64,000 bases of DNA, taken from the NCBI GenBank assembly GCA_030549205.1, contig JAUKTV010000017.1:558001-622000 (forward strand), given 5' to 3'. Source of the DNA: Apiosordaria backusii (lineage: Eukaryota; Ascomycota; Sordariomycetes; Sordariales; Lasiosphaeriaceae). Position numbers and translations under genes: made by a program. The notes beneath the pieces were generated by a model. The model searched no databases, was not told the DNA's origin, and worked only from the letters and a program-made list of their open reading frames with translations. Shown here one piece after another: positions 53,037 to 64,000 of this stretch. Positions within the stretch are counted from its first letter, which is position 1; each line of letters begins with the position of its first letter.

Positions 53037-55129
53037 ATGGCAGCCCCAGCCACCAAGCTCTGCGTCTTTTGCCGCTGTGTTGAACCGATTTCACAACCCT
53101 GCGCTGCAATACCGACCTCACGGGCCATCGAGTTTATAGCCCCTCTTCGAGCCCATGAAGAAACACTCATCCTTGGGCTCCAGCAACACCCCAGCACACT
53201 TTGTCCACGATGCGCTGCATTCGACATTGTTCAGGTCTTCAAGGACTCGAACCCCTTGGACAACACCGAGCGTGCCAACTTGAGCCGCAGCCAGCGGCTC
53301 GAATACTCCCGATCAAATGCTAAGTACACGATGGAATTCGGCGAGCTGGCATCATTGATATTGTCGCCAAACTGCCCGCTCTGTCGCTTGATCTTCCGTA
53401 TCTTCCCCAGAGAAGGTCTCGGGACGACTGATGTCGCGCTTAAGCTCATGCCATTCCGATCATATGTCCAGCAAAGTGGGTGGGACAGATACCCAACACA
53501 GTCAAGATCGAATCCGGCCATTTTCCTCGGTGTCAACCAAGAGAGCCATGTAATCATCACTGAGCGTCCCCGAGCTGGCTATGTGGTTTCCCCAGATGGA
53601 TACAGGACTGGTGAGTCGATTGCGCGCTTGCTGGAGCGACACGATCAGGGAACGCAAGATACCTCGAACGCTTTGTGGACATCTCAATCTTCTCGACAGT
53701 ACTAGAAGACTGCATCAACCGCCACGGACCTGACTGCCAGGCTACCACATCTCCAGAACTATCACTCACCCGTATGATCGACGTCATTGACCGCAAAGTC
53801 GTCCGCTGCCCTGAGCAATGCGACTACTTCGCCCTCAGCTACGTCTGGGGTGGCGTCGTGCCAGCCCCAAATGCCCTGGAAACTAAGACGCTCCCCAATA
53901 CCATTGAAGACGCCATCGTCGTCACTCGCAAACTCGGTCGGCGCTATCTATGGGTCGACGCCCTCTGCATTGACCAAACACCGAACCCAACACCCATCCA
54001 GCGCGCAGAGAAGGAAAAGCAGCTCAAAATGATGGACCGGATATACTCCTCCGCCACCCTCACCCTCGTCGCCGTAGCAGGTGACAGCTCCAACGCTGGC
54101 CTCCCCGGGGTAGGCCGCCCGCGCACACACCAGGTCCGTGAGACCATTGCCGGCCACACCTTCTTCACCGTCCCCCCAACCGCCCTGGCAGAAATGCATG
54201 CTTCCACCTGGTCCACCCGCGCATGGACGCTGCAGGAAGAACTCCTTTCAAGACGTTACCTCTACTTCACTAGCACGCACGCGGAGTTTGCATGTGCCGA
54301 GCACAGGGTGCCTGAATCACTGGAGGTGACTGAGATGGTACCAGGCTGGCCCCGGCCGCTGCCGGCGTGGTACAAGAGTATACACTCGGCTCTGGGGCAG
54401 TGCAAGGACACCCCGGATGATATGCTCATTTCGATGTTTTGGAAGGTCATTGGTAATTACACCTCGCGGCGGATGTCGAATGATGAGGACTCGATCAATG
54501 CGCTGGCGGGAGTCATGGCGGTGATAGAGAAGAGCGTGCCGGCTGCGGCTTGCGTCTGGGGACTTCCACTGGCAGCGTTTCCGCGGTTTTTGGGGTGGAT
54601 ACACGACGAGGAAGTCGAGACGCCGAAGAGGAGAGGGGCTTTTCCAAGCTGGTCGTGGGCGGGTTGGGAAGGGGGGGTGAAGATCAGTAACATGTTGATG
54701 CTGTCTAAGGGATGGAGTGACTGGAAGTATCGGGACATGTCTCGCGATATGGTGATTCGGTATTTGGGCGTGAATGGGGCCCAGATTGAGGTGGAGGGAT
54801 GGCGAGTTTCCTTGGAGATACGCACCGAGCCGTTTAGCGAGGCCGTGTTTCCCGGCACGGAGGAGATGATCGGGTATGTGGAGGAAAGAGACCTTGTTCA
54901 CCACAACACGATTCCTTCTGGAAGATACGAGTGTTTGGTGGTTGAGAGGTTTACGTATCGGAAGAGGGAGGGTGGGCCGGTATATCAGATGGTTTTCATG
55001 CTCGTTTTGGAACCCGGCGGCGTCGGCTCAGGGGTCGCCGAGAGGAAGACGCTCATTACACTCACAACTTTGCCGGGGGTGGACTTGATGTGCTTGGGAC
55101 CTGTTGAGAAGAGAGTCGTGTTAGAATGA
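53037..55129 (+). CDS. HET-domain protein
   Basis: Two exons, 53037-53610 and 53649-55129, give 684 residues. The N-terminal 190 residues have CxxC pairs (CVFCRC at residue 9, CPRCAAFD, CPLCRLIF), common before the HET domain in this family. The HET domain starts near residue 230: CDYFALSYVWGG, YLWVDALCIDQ, MMDRIYSSATLTLVAVAG and STRAWTLQEELLSRRYLYF. The C-terminal part (SWSWAGWEGGV) is also usual. HET proteins trigger cell death or growth arrest after partner recognition. The intron (GTGAGT...ATCAG) is only 38 bases; without it the first frame ends at 53705. A frameshift in a formerly continuous gene is the alternative. Of the four HET loci in the window, this is the only one with a full domain. 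Confidence 0.8.
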
Positions 55130-57198
55130 CTGATCAAAGGATATTGCAAGTGCCTGAGGAATTCTAAGGCTAGCCACTGGATTGTAGGTGCCCAGTGCTT
55201 TCATCAACGATGGCCACTGTTGTGTCAATTGCCTCGTTTATCGGTCTTCTTTACAAGCTATGTTCATCTAGCGCCCTCGGGAAAGGGAACCCCAGCACAG
55301 CCTTCTTCTCTTCACCTGGCAGATGGCAAAATCTCTCGCTGAAAGTCATTCAGCGCGACCCGGCCCGTCTTCCCGCATCCAATAAGCCATGATATGCGTC
55401 AGCAAACTCTACGAATTGCCTTCCCATTTTGGCGCCCGTTTCTGTAGATGGAGCGCTGCGGGCCAGTCGCCAGCTGCTCAAAGACCGGAACATGACCGCC
55501 ACCACACCATAATGCTAGAGACACAGCACCCCAATATCGACAATCGCGCAGCTCAGGGCGGCTCATATGCAGCAACAACCATTCCCGATGCCATGGCTCA
55601 GGTCCCCGTTTCCGTCTGCGTCCCTTCTCCGACCGTGCCTCGCTTAGATGCAAAGGTATATTTTGCCGGATTAGGTGTGAATGTGGTATGCTGGCCGGAT
55701 GTTGCTGTTGCTTTCGCGTAGTTGGGGGCCCGAGTGGGCCAAGTCCGGCGGGATGCCACATTAGGATTTTCATCTCGATCCCGATTCTTGACTACTTCGA
55801 ATTCATGGTTGGTATACTGATGATACAGACATCTGACATTACCTTAGGTCAGAAGTTACAGCCACCGGTGTGAGATGTGTAAATAGCATAGGTAGTCCCG
55901 ACGAGGCTGCTTACCCATTTTGCCTTGTCCAATAACCCCGACACAAACCCCAACCAAAGAGTAGGGAGCCTGGATCTGAGGCAAGCCACCTAGATGCTGT
56001 AAGACCGGTGGCGTTCTTATCCGAGTCATGAGGGAGCCGCACTTCCGCTGTCAAGCACCTGCAGGATGGTGGCTTGTTGGTGTAACGATCTGAGTTTCGA
56101 CGACCGTTCAATCAAGCACACCACACCGTATCTCACAAGTTCCAGTGAAGAGTCATGCCGAGCTTCTGAGTGCGTTGTTATCTTTCATTCTCTCTACATC
56201 TATCCGGGGGAATAACCTGTTGTATGACACCAAACCCTACCTAACCAAGAAATAAAAGCTTGGTTGCACCCAGCAAGCCACAAGCGTGTAACAGTAAGCC
56301 ACCCACTCCAACACCCACTTCAAAATACCACCTTACAACCCAAAAAAATCATATTACATCTCCGGCCGGAATTGTTCTACTTACCACCTTGCTACAAACG
56401 TTCGCTCTTCTATCCGGAGACAGCCCAGACAAGAAGTAAGCTAGGCAAGTACCAAATGCAACACCAATAAAAGCCTCCGCCTCCCCCAAACCCAATTGTT
56501 CCATCGCTTGCCTTCATCAGTGGGCTTTAATACCGAAGAATCATGCCAGATACGACTCTAAACATGTCAATTCGTATCATGAAGAGACCGGTGTGGGCCT
56601 GGCATAATGCCCGTTCGTCACAATCACATCTATGAAACCCTGTAAAAACAATAGGTAGCCCATTGCTATTTTGTTCGACAAAAAGTAAGAAGGGGTCTTC
56701 CCCAGCTGGTGTCGTGCAACCTGTCAGCGTGCCTGACGTGATGTCTTGGCACAAGGGGAAGATGTAACCACACCTTGGATGATCCGGCCCTCCCAAGCCG
56801 GATCTTCACACCACGTCCCCAACTTCACGTTTTCCTCACCCTTTTCTGTCTTTCTATCTCTTGTTCACAACTGAAGCATGAATGTCTCCAAAACATCACC
56901 AAAAATCTTTGTTCCATTGTAAAGAAACTGCCCTAGGTAAGTAATAATGATACTCGTAACAAAAAGACTTGATAAAGTTGTAGTAAACCCTCCATCACGC
57001 GTGCCTGTGCTGCCGCGCCTCATTCTGCAAAAGAGAATATTTAGGTTCCTTGCGCCCAACACTCAACCCCCCCCGTCCATTGATCAAACTTAAAAATTAG
57101 ATACAATCTAATGCCATCATGTGTGCTACTTTACCTTCCCCCACATGCTCCCGACATTACTTCTACTCACGCCATACTGTCACGCGGTTGGTAGCGGC
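55130..57198. other. 2.1 kb intergenic region, no gene seen
   Basis: Convergent spacer between the HET gene (plus) and the P450 (minus). Only short frames, none with a domain or splice pattern. Confidence 0.45.
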
Positions 57199-58976
57199 TT
57201 ACACCTTCAACTCCCCCATCACCTCCTGGTAGTTCTCCAAAATCAACTTCGCCCTCTCCTCACTTCGGACCTTGAAGCTCAAATGATATGGCAGCGGTTC
57301 CAAAATGACATGACTGTTGGTCGCCTGCGTGTCAATCGGCACCGGGACCCCAGTTCGAGGGCAAATCTTGGGACCCGAGTTGAACGCCCAGAGATAGGCA
57401 GCTCCAAAGACAAACATCTCGTCGTCGACAATGTTTTGACCCAGGCAGGTGCGTCGACCCCAGCCAAATGTGTGCATCGAGTGACCCTCGCGAAAGTTGG
57501 GGTACCGGGTAAGAGGTTCTTGGTAAGTGGGCCAGCCAGGCTCAAGCCAACGCTCAGGGCGGAAGTTGTCGCCATCTGGGTACTTCTCTGGGACGCGGTT
57601 GAGGGTCCTTGTCGGGATGTCAGCGGTGTGTTTAGAGTGTGAAAAGAAATGAGATAAAACGTACCACTCGCAAGCGAGAATAATAGTCCCCTTCTTGATA
57701 GGGACGCCCCTGAAAACGTCGTCGCGCTCAGCTTGGTGAGGAACGCCTGTAGTCTCGTGTTAGCTTCCAGACGCTTTCACTGTAATAACGTCCACATGAA
57801 GAACGTACCTAGCGGAACACCCGACCTCCACCTCACCGTCTCCTTCAAGCAGGCCCTGACAGTAGGCAAGTCGGCGAAGTCCTTCATAGTAGGCATCCTG
57901 TCGCCGCAAACCCTGTCAATCTCCTCCTGCGCCTTCTTCTGCCACTCTGGATGCAGCGCCATCGCCATCAAGAAAAACTTCAACGGTCCACTAATCGTCA
58001 CCACACCAACCAGATTCAAAAACCCGATCATGCAGCTCGCAAAGATCTCCTGCTCCTCCTCCTGCTCCAGACTCTCGTTCCCTTCTCTCTTGAGCTGGTC
58101 AAAATATCGATAGGCCCACGTGTCATTGGGGAGGGTACCCTTGAGCATCCTGTCCTTGGCGAGGCGGAAGTTGTTAAGCCACCAGGCGCGCTGTTCGCGC
58201 TCGCGCTTGATCTCGAAGTTGTACCACGGGTTGATGAAGGAGGGGAGGTGCCAGAGAGGGGTCATTGTGTTGGTGATGGGGCCGGAGACGCTCATGCAGT
58301 GGAGGGTGGTGTCGGCGCTTTCGCCGTTGGCTTTGCCTTGAGTGGCGTCGTCCCAGGCCAGTCTGGACATGACGCGACCGCAGTACTCGCGGGTGTAATC
58401 GAGGAAGCGGGCGGGATCGATGAGGAGGAGGCCGAGGTAGCGTTTCATTTCCTTCTCGACGTGGCCGTAAAAGTGGAACTTGTATGCTTCGGCCATAGCG
58501 GCATGTGCCCACTTACGTTGCGTCTTCCAGGTATCTGAAATAATCACATCAGCTTTTGGTTTCATATCGGTGAGAATATCGACAGTGGGCTTACCATGGC
58601 GGTCCATCAAGGCAGAGTATCCTACTCCTTCCTTGTGGTTGATGAGAGATCGGATCTGAGGCCGGCCGGAGTAAATGTGTCCTCTCTTGACCAACAGTTC
58701 CTCTGCAATCTTCTCGTCCGACACGATAATGAAGGTCTGGTCCACAGCCCGGGTTTGGAAGATAGGTCCATGTTCGTCGGCCCACTCCTTGAACTTCAAC
58801 CACAGGGAAAACCGAGGAAGGTCATGAATACGGCCTACAATGGGATATTGCTTGGGCCCAGGGAACTTGGCCACTGTGGTGACCGACTTCTTTCTCCATG
58901 ACAGGATCTGTTGGATGGCCGAGTAGAGCAGACTAGGTATGGCGAGGTAAAGCAAAATCAGTGTAAGGCCCTCCAT
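57199..58976 (-). CDS. Cytochrome P450 monooxygenase
   Basis: Exons on the minus strand: 58976-58595, 58534-57809, 57746-57665 and 57607-57199, introns 60, 62 and 57 bases; 532 residues. I chose the ATG at 58976 (MEGLTLILLYLAIPSLLYSA), which opens the membrane anchor. Seen: PGPKQYPIVGRIHDLP, the C-helix WKTQRKW, the K-helix KETVRW (ExxR), FRPERWLEP and the heme loop FGWGRRTCLGQ. The I-helix reads NLVGVVTISG, without the acidic residue that usually precedes the catalytic Thr. It resembles secondary-metabolism P450s of the O-methylsterigmatocystin oxidoreductase type, but no other biosynthetic gene lies near. The first intron is in frame and stop-free. Substrate unknown; ER-bound. Confidence 0.9.
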
Positions 58977-61900
58977 CTTGGCTTGCTCTATCCACAGGTA
59001 GGTGAAGGGTGATGAGGAATGGTTCGATGGTTTAATGCTTTGCAGAACAAGGTGCAAGATCAACCAACGTCAACGAGGATGTGTTCTCTCCCTTTTCTCT
59101 CTTTGCTGACTCTTCAACGACGTCAGGGCGGGGATGGCGAGACCAGGTGCACTTTCCCCCTTTCTGAAAGAGCCAAGAGCGACGGAAGCCAGGGCAGGTG
59201 GGATGCCGATGGAAGTTATATCTGTCTCATACCAATGCTCTTTCCCTTCCGGGATCCGAAGACAGGCGGTCCGTTGCTGTGTGAGACATTGCCCTAATAA
59301 GTAAAGTCTGTCACCCGGAAACGTCGTACATCTCGCTTCCCAGGACCACAGCCAATATCACGGCCAACACTATCGCAGCTGCTCCTCGGCCCAACCGCTT
59401 GCGGCTGTGTGGGCCGTGGAGAGAGTCCGTAAAGTAGGTGATGGCCACGGGCATCTTGATCAGGCTGTTGTTGGTGTTGGGGGGTGAGTGCAAGGTGGGG
59501 ATGTCGTATCTTGGTCTGTGGGATTCCGCGGACCTCAAGGTGAGCATGTGGCCGTTGCTTGTCGCCCTGTAATTAGGTCTTGTTCGGGGAGTATATTATT
59601 TGCCAAAGTGCCTAGGAGAAAGACGTCTGATTCAGCCTATACTCTGCCAGGACAAGCTCTGTGTAGCCCACTTACACCCGTTCCCAAGGAGAGGTTCGCG
59701 CCCCACGAATAGCCCAAGGACGGCCGAACACTCTCGAGAATAATTGCCTTGTTCCCATTGTTGAGGTTCATGATGCACGAACTTCCCGCTCCCCACAAAT
59801 CCAACACCAACCCGGGTTTCCACCAAACAGCGGCCGGCGCGAACACCAATGAGAAGCCTAGAACCAAGTTCTCCAAAACTGTGCCCTGTCGACATCCTTT
59901 TTGGGTTAACATGGTAAGAAAGCCAGCTTATTCTCTCTCGCCCTGTATCTGGATGACACTAATACTGTCACAACCGTAACGCCACAGCCGCCCTGTCAGC
60001 GCGAGATGTCGAACAATGCTGTGTGTTTGTGCGCAGGTGGCCGACTCATTCGGTGCTACGAGGCCAGTGCGGCAGAATGCAGTGGGTTCCATTTCCGCTG
60101 AAATTCTGTCTCACCACAAGACCGGAAAATGACAGGGGTCGTTGAGGTACTTAGGGTTGAGAGAATGTGATGGTGACTGGACATTGTTTGGGGATGTCCG
60201 TCACAGCGTCGCTTTGACAAGCGAATGAAGAGCCACATCATGGCTCAATGGTCCAGGCAGAACATGTCAGACGGACACGCATTGGCGACCAGACTCTTGG
60301 GACAAATATCCTCCGACTTCAGTTTCATCGCATCTTGTGCCTGTGTTTGAGTAAAGGAATCGATGCATACCTACATTGATAACTTTGCGCGAAACTCGGA
60401 TAATTCAGCGCCTTCCGGGCCCGAGAGGAAGGCCAATAGCGGTTCATTGACTATGCTGGCAGAGAAAGCGGCAATTGTGACGTGATCAGCACGGTGGCCT
60501 CTTTTAGGGCAGCCGGCGGCTTCTGGTTTGTGGGTGCTGATAGTGATAATGCCAGAAGGCTGCATCGCAGTGAGACCATCTCCACAGCTGCTGTGATCGC
60601 TGTCGCACCGAGCTAGAGTGACTCCTGCCATCTTAGACATAAGGCTCGGAAGTATTGCAATCCTGCGTCCTCGGACCATTCAACATTGTATCTAGAACGC
60701 TGTTGCAATGTACCGTTCAGCACGTGATATTCGTTAGGGATCTTGGTTCAGTCGATGATCATCCGAAAAAGGTAGAAGTGTGGTATCAACCTGAGACCCT
60801 TCGCTTGTTCTGGCTGGGGTCGGTGTGGATATGTCGTGGCTCCATTGGCTTCCAAGGCGGAACATGCCGGACGGCGCTTCTCCGGATAAGAATGCAATCA
60901 GCTTGCATGCGGATTTGTTGTCCTTCACTGGTAGTCGGAAAAGCAACTCACCACCGGACACTTTAGTGAGGTGCCTGAAGCGATGTTCAGACACGGTGCA
61001 AAATCAGCTCTATGTTATAAGGGAGCATGAACTTGTCGAACAGAGTATCGTCGAGGGCAAGCAATAGAACGATCAGCACAAGCAAGGGATGCCGATACCC
61101 AGAGGCCAATGCCACACCAGCATTCCGAACCCGGATGCACTCGGCAGCGCCCACTTTCGCTGATCGTCTTTCGCGTCTGTTCGAAGAAGAGACGAACTGT
61201 GATACGGCAGCCTTAGGGGTCGGGACCGAGACGCGCATTCAAACCGAGATTCTGTCTGTCAGGTAGTGTATTAATTCCCAACTACAGGCTGCGAAGCGGT
61301 TGGATGACCTCGCTTTTGAGCAGGCTTTCAGCTCGGATATGTCCTGTCGCTCATCATCAGCCTGGAGATGCGAGTCAGTGGTCACTTACGTGGCCTCGTT
61401 CAAGTCGACGTATGCTCATCACCTTGCCATCCGACGAACGCCTCAATGCATCGGCGACACCTCCGAAGACCAAAGATGGCAGTCTGGGCCAGCCTTGAAT
61501 GCGCCGAGTCGAGCGTTTCACCAGAATGAAGACGTGATAGGTGGCAATTGGTCGCGAATCTGGTCTGGTCTGGAAGGCTGCTGCCCGTTACCGTGAGAAT
61601 TGCGCTGGTATCCGGGAGAGCTTTGCTAGATGTTCGCTGACGTTGAATTATGATTCTGCCCCCAGCTGGTGGGGCTGATGCCGAGAAAAACGGCGTCTCT
61701 GTGTACCGATGGCGCTCGATTTGTGTTCCCGAACATCATCGAAGTTTGTGCCGCCGGGGAACAAGTCACAAATGGCATCTAAAGTTGGATCTGGTCCGTT
61801 CGAACGGATCATGCCCTGACGAATCGCAGGGGAAGATGGAAGCCACCAGATGTTGGTGTTCCCCATCGGCAGTCAAGGTAACATCCCGAAATCGGGAACA

Positions 61901-62162
61901 TTTTCCGCGGGAAGAAACACCCCTGCTCGTCCAACTGGCCCGCCAGGCCACCACCACCTGGCTCCAGCTGCTGCTCTGGTGCCCAAGCCAAGAAATTGGC
62001 CCCCGCCAAAACACAGATTTGGTGCAACAGACGGCCTGATGTCATTTTGTGCCCGTACCTTTGGTGAAGCCACACGGACAGCTCGGCCTCGGGACGACGA
62101 GTTCACTTTTGTAGCAAAGTGAACTGTGTCTCGCGCGCTTGCTCGCGACAGATTCTGTCAAC
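58977..62162. other. 3.2 kb intergenic region
   Basis: No confident gene. Frames at 59637-59912 (minus, with a hydrophobic stretch LVLGFSLVFAPAAVWW) and 59311-59547 (minus, ending in a span IVLAVILAVVL) might be exons of a small membrane protein, but I could not find a join that keeps both frames. The right 600 bases contain the palA promoter; PacC-type GCCARG cores occur (for example gccaag near 61983), though short motifs of this kind arise by chance. Confidence 0.4.
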
Positions 62163-64000
62163 ATGACAACGTGAGTCTCAACTGCTGTGTGACTACCGAG
62201 GCGAGGGGCTAACAACATGGATACACCTACAGCAACAACATCCTATCGCTCCCATTCCGCAAATCCATCCAGTTGTCCCTCTCCTCCTCGATCCGACAAT
62301 ACATCTCTAAGAAATATGACCAACACCCTGATATGTTCCGTCATGACCTCGAGGTCATTGACTCCCTCCGTCGCGATGCTGTCAATACGCGCGAGCCCCA
62401 CTCGACAGGCATCAAGAAGCTCCAGACATATGCCGGCCAACTGGTTTGGATGAGCGGGAAATTTCCCATTGACGTACGCGCAAGTCCTTAACCCTGATAC
62501 CATATATGTTCTGACATGCTGTATTTCTGGATAGATCGGTGTCGATTTTACCTGGTACCCAGCCCTAGGCTACCACACCGAACACCCCCTCGTCCAGAAC
62601 AACCTCCAATACGAACTCCTAAATATTCTCTACAACCTCGCCGCACTCTACTCCCAACTAGCGATCTCGTCGAACCGAAGTGATACCGAAGGCCTGAAGA
62701 CCGCCGCTAGCTTCTTTTCCCAAGCCGCCGGGGTGCTCTCGCACATGAAGAAGGAAGTGCTACCCGAGCTGCGCATGGCCAACCCACCGGATGATATGGA
62801 CGAGGCAACATTGGAGGCACTGACCCAGCTCCTTTTGGCGCAAAGTCAGGAGTGCTTCTGGCAAAAAGCGGTCATGGATCAGTACAAGGACGCTTCTATC
62901 GCCAAGCTCGCTGCCCGGGTATCCGACTTGTACAATCTGGCTGTGGAAGCAGCTATGCAAAGTGAAGCCATCAGCTCTGCCTGGATCCACCACATGAGTG
63001 CCAAGCACCATCACTTTGCTGCTGCTGCCCAGTATCGCGCTGCTTGTGATTGCCTGGAGAAGAAACGATACGGCGAGGAGGTTGCGCGGCTGAAGGATGC
63101 CGTTAACTGTGTGAACGAGGGGCTGAAGGAATGCAGGGGTGGTTACATCAGCAAGGCCGTCGTTGATGACCTCCATGGTCTGAAGAAGCGCGTTGAGGAA
63201 GACCTGAAAAGGGCAGAAAAGGACAACGATATCATCTACCTTCAGATCGTGCCGCCAAAACCCGAGCTGAAGATCCTGGAACGTGCGAACATGGCAGTAG
63301 CGAGGGTCCCACCGCAGGTCGCAAAGCCTTACGAATATTTTGGGGATCATGCCGAGTTTGGGCCGGCGCTATTCACCAAACTAGTACCATTCTCGGTTCA
63401 CGTCGCTGTGTCTATCTACGAGGAAAGGAGAGATCGTCTCGTCAACAACAACATTATTGCCGAACTGGAAACCATGACCGACCGGCTGCACGAAATCCTT
63501 TCCAGTCTGAACTTACCAGGGTCATTGCAAGCTCTTGAGAAGCCGCTTGGCCTGCCGGGAACACTTGTCCAACATGCCGAAGAGATCCGACAAGCTGATG
63601 CGCTAAACAGACTACAGCGTGGATTTGCTGATGTTGAGAAATTGTGTGCCAGTGACAAAGCTGTATTTGAAGAAGGCAAGGCTCTTTTAGCTGCTGAGGA
63701 AGAGGAAGATCACGCATTGAGGCTCAAATATGGTACCCAACGGTGGTCAAGACCCGAGTCCAGAGCCGACCCCAGTCATGACGTCGGCGCCAAGCTGTGG
63801 AACCAAGCAAACGACATTGACGGATACTTTGCCTCGAGTACATCCAGTGATGCTGTGGTGCGGGAAAAGTTTGCGGCCGTGAAGGACACCCTCGCCATTC
63901 TCGCAGGGCCAGACCGTGGTATGATGGACTACATCCCCAACAGCCGCAAAACTGAGATCCCAGAGCTCCTCAAACCAGCCATAGGACGGCTGAGAGGTGT
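62163..64000 (+). CDS. palA: pH-response regulator PalA/Rim20 (Bro1 domain), 3' end outside window
   Basis: Exons 62163-62170, 62233-62473 and 62535 to beyond the window edge; the first exon is just eight bases (ATGACAAC). About 571 residues are visible of a protein that is usually 800-900. PalA/Rim20 binds ESCRT-III (Vps32/Snf7) through its N-terminal Bro1 domain and the YPxL/I motifs of PacC, and so brings PacC to its protease under alkaline pH. The Bro1 domain is clear: NILSLPFRKSIQLSLSSSI, QYISKKYDQHPDMF, FTWYPALGYHTEHPLVQNN and ISSAWIHHMSAKHHHFAAAA, then ANMAVARVPPQVAKPYEYF at its end. A V-domain coiled coil begins near residue 435 (LETMTDRLHEILSSLNLPG). The close match to PalA at the N-terminus favours it over Bro1. 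Confidence 0.93.

Noticed and set aside
59311..59912. Two minus-strand frames with hydrophobic stretches
   Set aside because: They look like exons of a small membrane protein, but no GT-AG join keeps both frames open.
57199..63999. Secondary-metabolite gene cluster around the P450
   Set aside because: No synthase, transporter or cluster regulator is adjacent; palA is a housekeeping signalling gene.

Overview
The window is nuclear DNA of a filamentous ascomycete. It has short GT-AG introns of about 50-75 bases with branch sites of the CTAAC/CTGAC type, long spacers between genes, HET-domain genes, a PacC-pathway gene (palA/rim20), an ascomycete-type laccase ending in a DSGL processing site, and a fungal rhodopsin-fold receptor. 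Gene content and style suggest Sordariomycetes, probably Sordariales; that placement is inferred from gene families, not from a marker gene. I found no tRNA, rRNA, CRISPR array or bacterial-type operon.

Layout. 1-5.9 kb: no gene I can support. 6.0-18.8 kb: a secreted laccase; a conserved-looking unknown protein convergent with it; a small Cys-rich protein; a BTB/POZ protein; a gamma-glutamylcyclotransferase/AIG2-like protein; a decayed second BTB copy; a tandem pair of related coiled-coil genes, both damaged; and an unknown protein with a PPxY motif. 20.6-27.3 kb: a flotillin, an AAA-ATPase pseudogene, a secreted CBM52-like protein and a zinc alcohol dehydrogenase with a compensated frameshift. 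29.8-35.9 kb: a cytochrome b5-fused delta-8 sphingolipid desaturase, an FHS-type sugar permease with a one-base frameshift, a terminal-inverted-repeat element carrying a CCCACA array, and a four-span membrane protein. 36.3-41.8 kb: a HET remnant, an intracellular-type GH13 alpha-amylase, and two opposed HET remnants that abut. 42.6-55.1 kb: a MITE-like element, a PTH11-like receptor, two unknown proteins, a long ammonium transporter and an intact HET protein. 57.2-64.0 kb: a cytochrome P450 and the 5' part of palA, which runs off the right edge.

The genes do not form one pathway. Several may touch the outside world (laccase, CBM52 protein, sugar permease, ammonium transporter, receptor, PalA pH sensing), others the membrane (flotillin, sphingolipid desaturase). 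The strongest pattern is local decay and rearrangement: duplicated BTB and coiled-coil genes, three damaged HET fragments, an AAA pseudogene, two TIR elements, and otherwise good genes carrying single-base lesions. Exon joins were derived by hand from splice signals and were required to keep frame; for all intact multi-exon models the summed exon length is a multiple of three.
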